The notes beneath the pieces were generated by a model that saw only the letters and a list, made by a program, of their open reading frames with translations, searched no databases and had not been told where the DNA came from. Position numbers and translations under genes: made by a program. Below, piece after piece: positions 63,443 to 64,000 of a DNA stretch of 64,000 bases; positions within the stretch are counted from its first letter, which is position 1; the number at the start of each line of letters is the position of its first letter. Source of the DNA: Pseudomonas sp. B21-040 (GTDB taxonomy: Bacteria; Pseudomonadota; Gammaproteobacteria; Pseudomonadales; Pseudomonadaceae); contig NZ_CP087176.1 in NCBI RefSeq assembly GCF_024748695.1, positions 5,945,501 through 6,009,500 on the forward strand, in the 5' to 3' direction.

Positions 63443-63476
63443 GAAAAGAAAGCCAGATACACCAAGTGAATCTGGC
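63443..63476 (-). terminator. Hairpin overlapping the tRNA-Trp 3' end
   Basis: Minus strand gccagat (63476-63470) pairs with atctggc (63458-63452) around eleven bases, followed by tttcttttc. The 5' arm uses the CCA end of the tRNA. It looks like a terminator, or a processing signal, between tRNA-Trp and secE. Confidence 0.65.
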
Positions 63477-63548
63477 AGGTCAGGAGGGAATCGAACCCCC
63501 AACCTACGGTTTTGGAGACCGTCGCTCTGCCAATTGAGCTACTGACCT
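63473..63548 (-). tRNA. trpT: tRNA-Trp (anticodon CCA)
   Basis: A 76-base cloverleaf with encoded CCA. On the minus strand the acceptor arms are aggtcag and ctgacct, the D arm gctc/gagc, the anticodon arm acggt-ctccaaa-accgt with anticodon CCA, and the T arm ggggg-ttcgatt-ccctc. It sits between the second tuf gene and secE, as in many gammaproteobacteria. Confidence 0.97.
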
Positions 63549-63601
63549 AAAACAAAATCAGGCCGACCATTATGCCGGCCCGAAAAAGACATTACAACAA
63601 T

Positions 63602-64000
63602 TTACTCGATGATTTTGGCTACGACGCCAGCGCCGACGGTACGACCGCCTTCACGGATAGCGAAACGCAGACCATCTTCCATCGCAATGGTTTTGATCAG
63701 GGTAACAGTCATCTGAATGTTGTCACCTGGCATTACCATTTCAACGCCTTCTGGCAGCTCGCAGTTACCAGTCACGTCAGTAGTACGGAAGTAGAACTGT
63801 GGACGGTAGCCTTTGAAGAACGGAGTATGACGACCGCCTTCTTCCTTGCTCAGAACATAAACTTCTGCGGTGAACTTGGTGTGCGGCTTAACCGAACCCG
63901 GCTTAACCAGAACCTGACCACGCTCAACGTCGTCACGCTTGGTGCCACGCAGCAGAACGCCGCAGTTCTCGCCAGCACGACCTTCGTCGAGCAGTTTGCG
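63602..64000 (-). CDS. tufB: Elongation factor Tu, second copy, C-terminal fragment
   Basis: The last 132 codons of a second tuf gene, running off the right edge; its TAA is at 63602-63604. I see one base difference from the 3' end of tufA in 399 bases (63686, silent Ile codon ATT versus ATC). The likeness stops exactly after the stop codon. It covers domain 3 and most of domain 2 of EF-Tu. It is followed by tRNA-Trp, secE and nusG. Confidence 0.97.

Overview
The window looks like a chromosomal segment from the Pseudomonas fluorescens group. The evidence is the typical Pseudomonas REP/REPIN repeats (GTGGGAGC...GCTTGC...GCGATGG type), the GC-rich codon use, and a gene order (ssb, MFS, uvrA, ferritin, katA, rplQ-rpoA ... 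tufA, fusA, rpsG, rpsL, rpoC, rpoB, rplLJAK, nusG, secE, tRNA-Trp, tuf) that I recall as the order in Pseudomonas aeruginosa. No rRNA, CRISPR array or prophage was seen.

Region 1 (1-13.4 kb) is mixed housekeeping and accessory DNA. It holds the end of a sugar-nucleotide epimerase pair, the large helicase Lhr, a MscS-type channel, and a tightly coupled membrane-lipid operon (EEP phosphatase/nuclease, ClsB-type cardiolipin synthase, YbhN-type membrane protein). The last is preceded by a 26-codon ORF that looks like a DUF72 remnant. An alpha/beta hydrolase plus DUF3182 pair on the other strand follows. Three REPINs and one 29-bp-armed cruciform repeat sit between genes.

Region 2 (13.4-14.6 kb) is an IS110-family element inserted inside a REP sequence, with the empty site reconstructable to the base. 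Its 200-nt upstream non-coding region contains a stem-loop whose two loop segments match the left half and the reverse complement of the right half of the REP target. This is the layout expected of a bridge RNA target-binding loop.

Region 3 (14.65-17.2 kb) has a GlxA-type regulator divergent from a cysteine hydrolase and a haloperoxidase-type alpha/beta hydrolase. Region 4 (17.2-23.5 kb) is an eight-gene membrane-stress operon. Its yjfIJ-KLMC core (DUF2170, PspA, DUF2491, DUF350, DUF1190 lipoprotein, glutathionylspermidine-synthase-like ligase) carries an inserted rhomboid protease and a K+-channel-like protein. Two identical 12-bp palindromes flank its predicted promoter.

Region 5 (23.6-33 kb) holds an OsmC-YcaO fusion, ssb, a YajR-type MFS, uvrA, a ferritin lacking the bacterioferritin heme Met, and the catalase katA.

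Region 6 (33.1-64 kb), all on the minus strand, is the ribosomal protein/RNA polymerase super-cluster: alpha, spc, S10, str, rpoBC, L11/L10 operons, nusG-secE, tRNA-Trp and the 3' end of a second tuf gene. Clear sigma-70 promoters (17-bp spacers) precede rpsL, rpsJ, rpsH and rpsM; those before rpsJ, rpsH and rpsM follow directly on a hairpin. The best candidates for new biology are the REP-targeting IS110 bridge RNA and the expanded PspA/YjfC operon with its twin palindromic operators.
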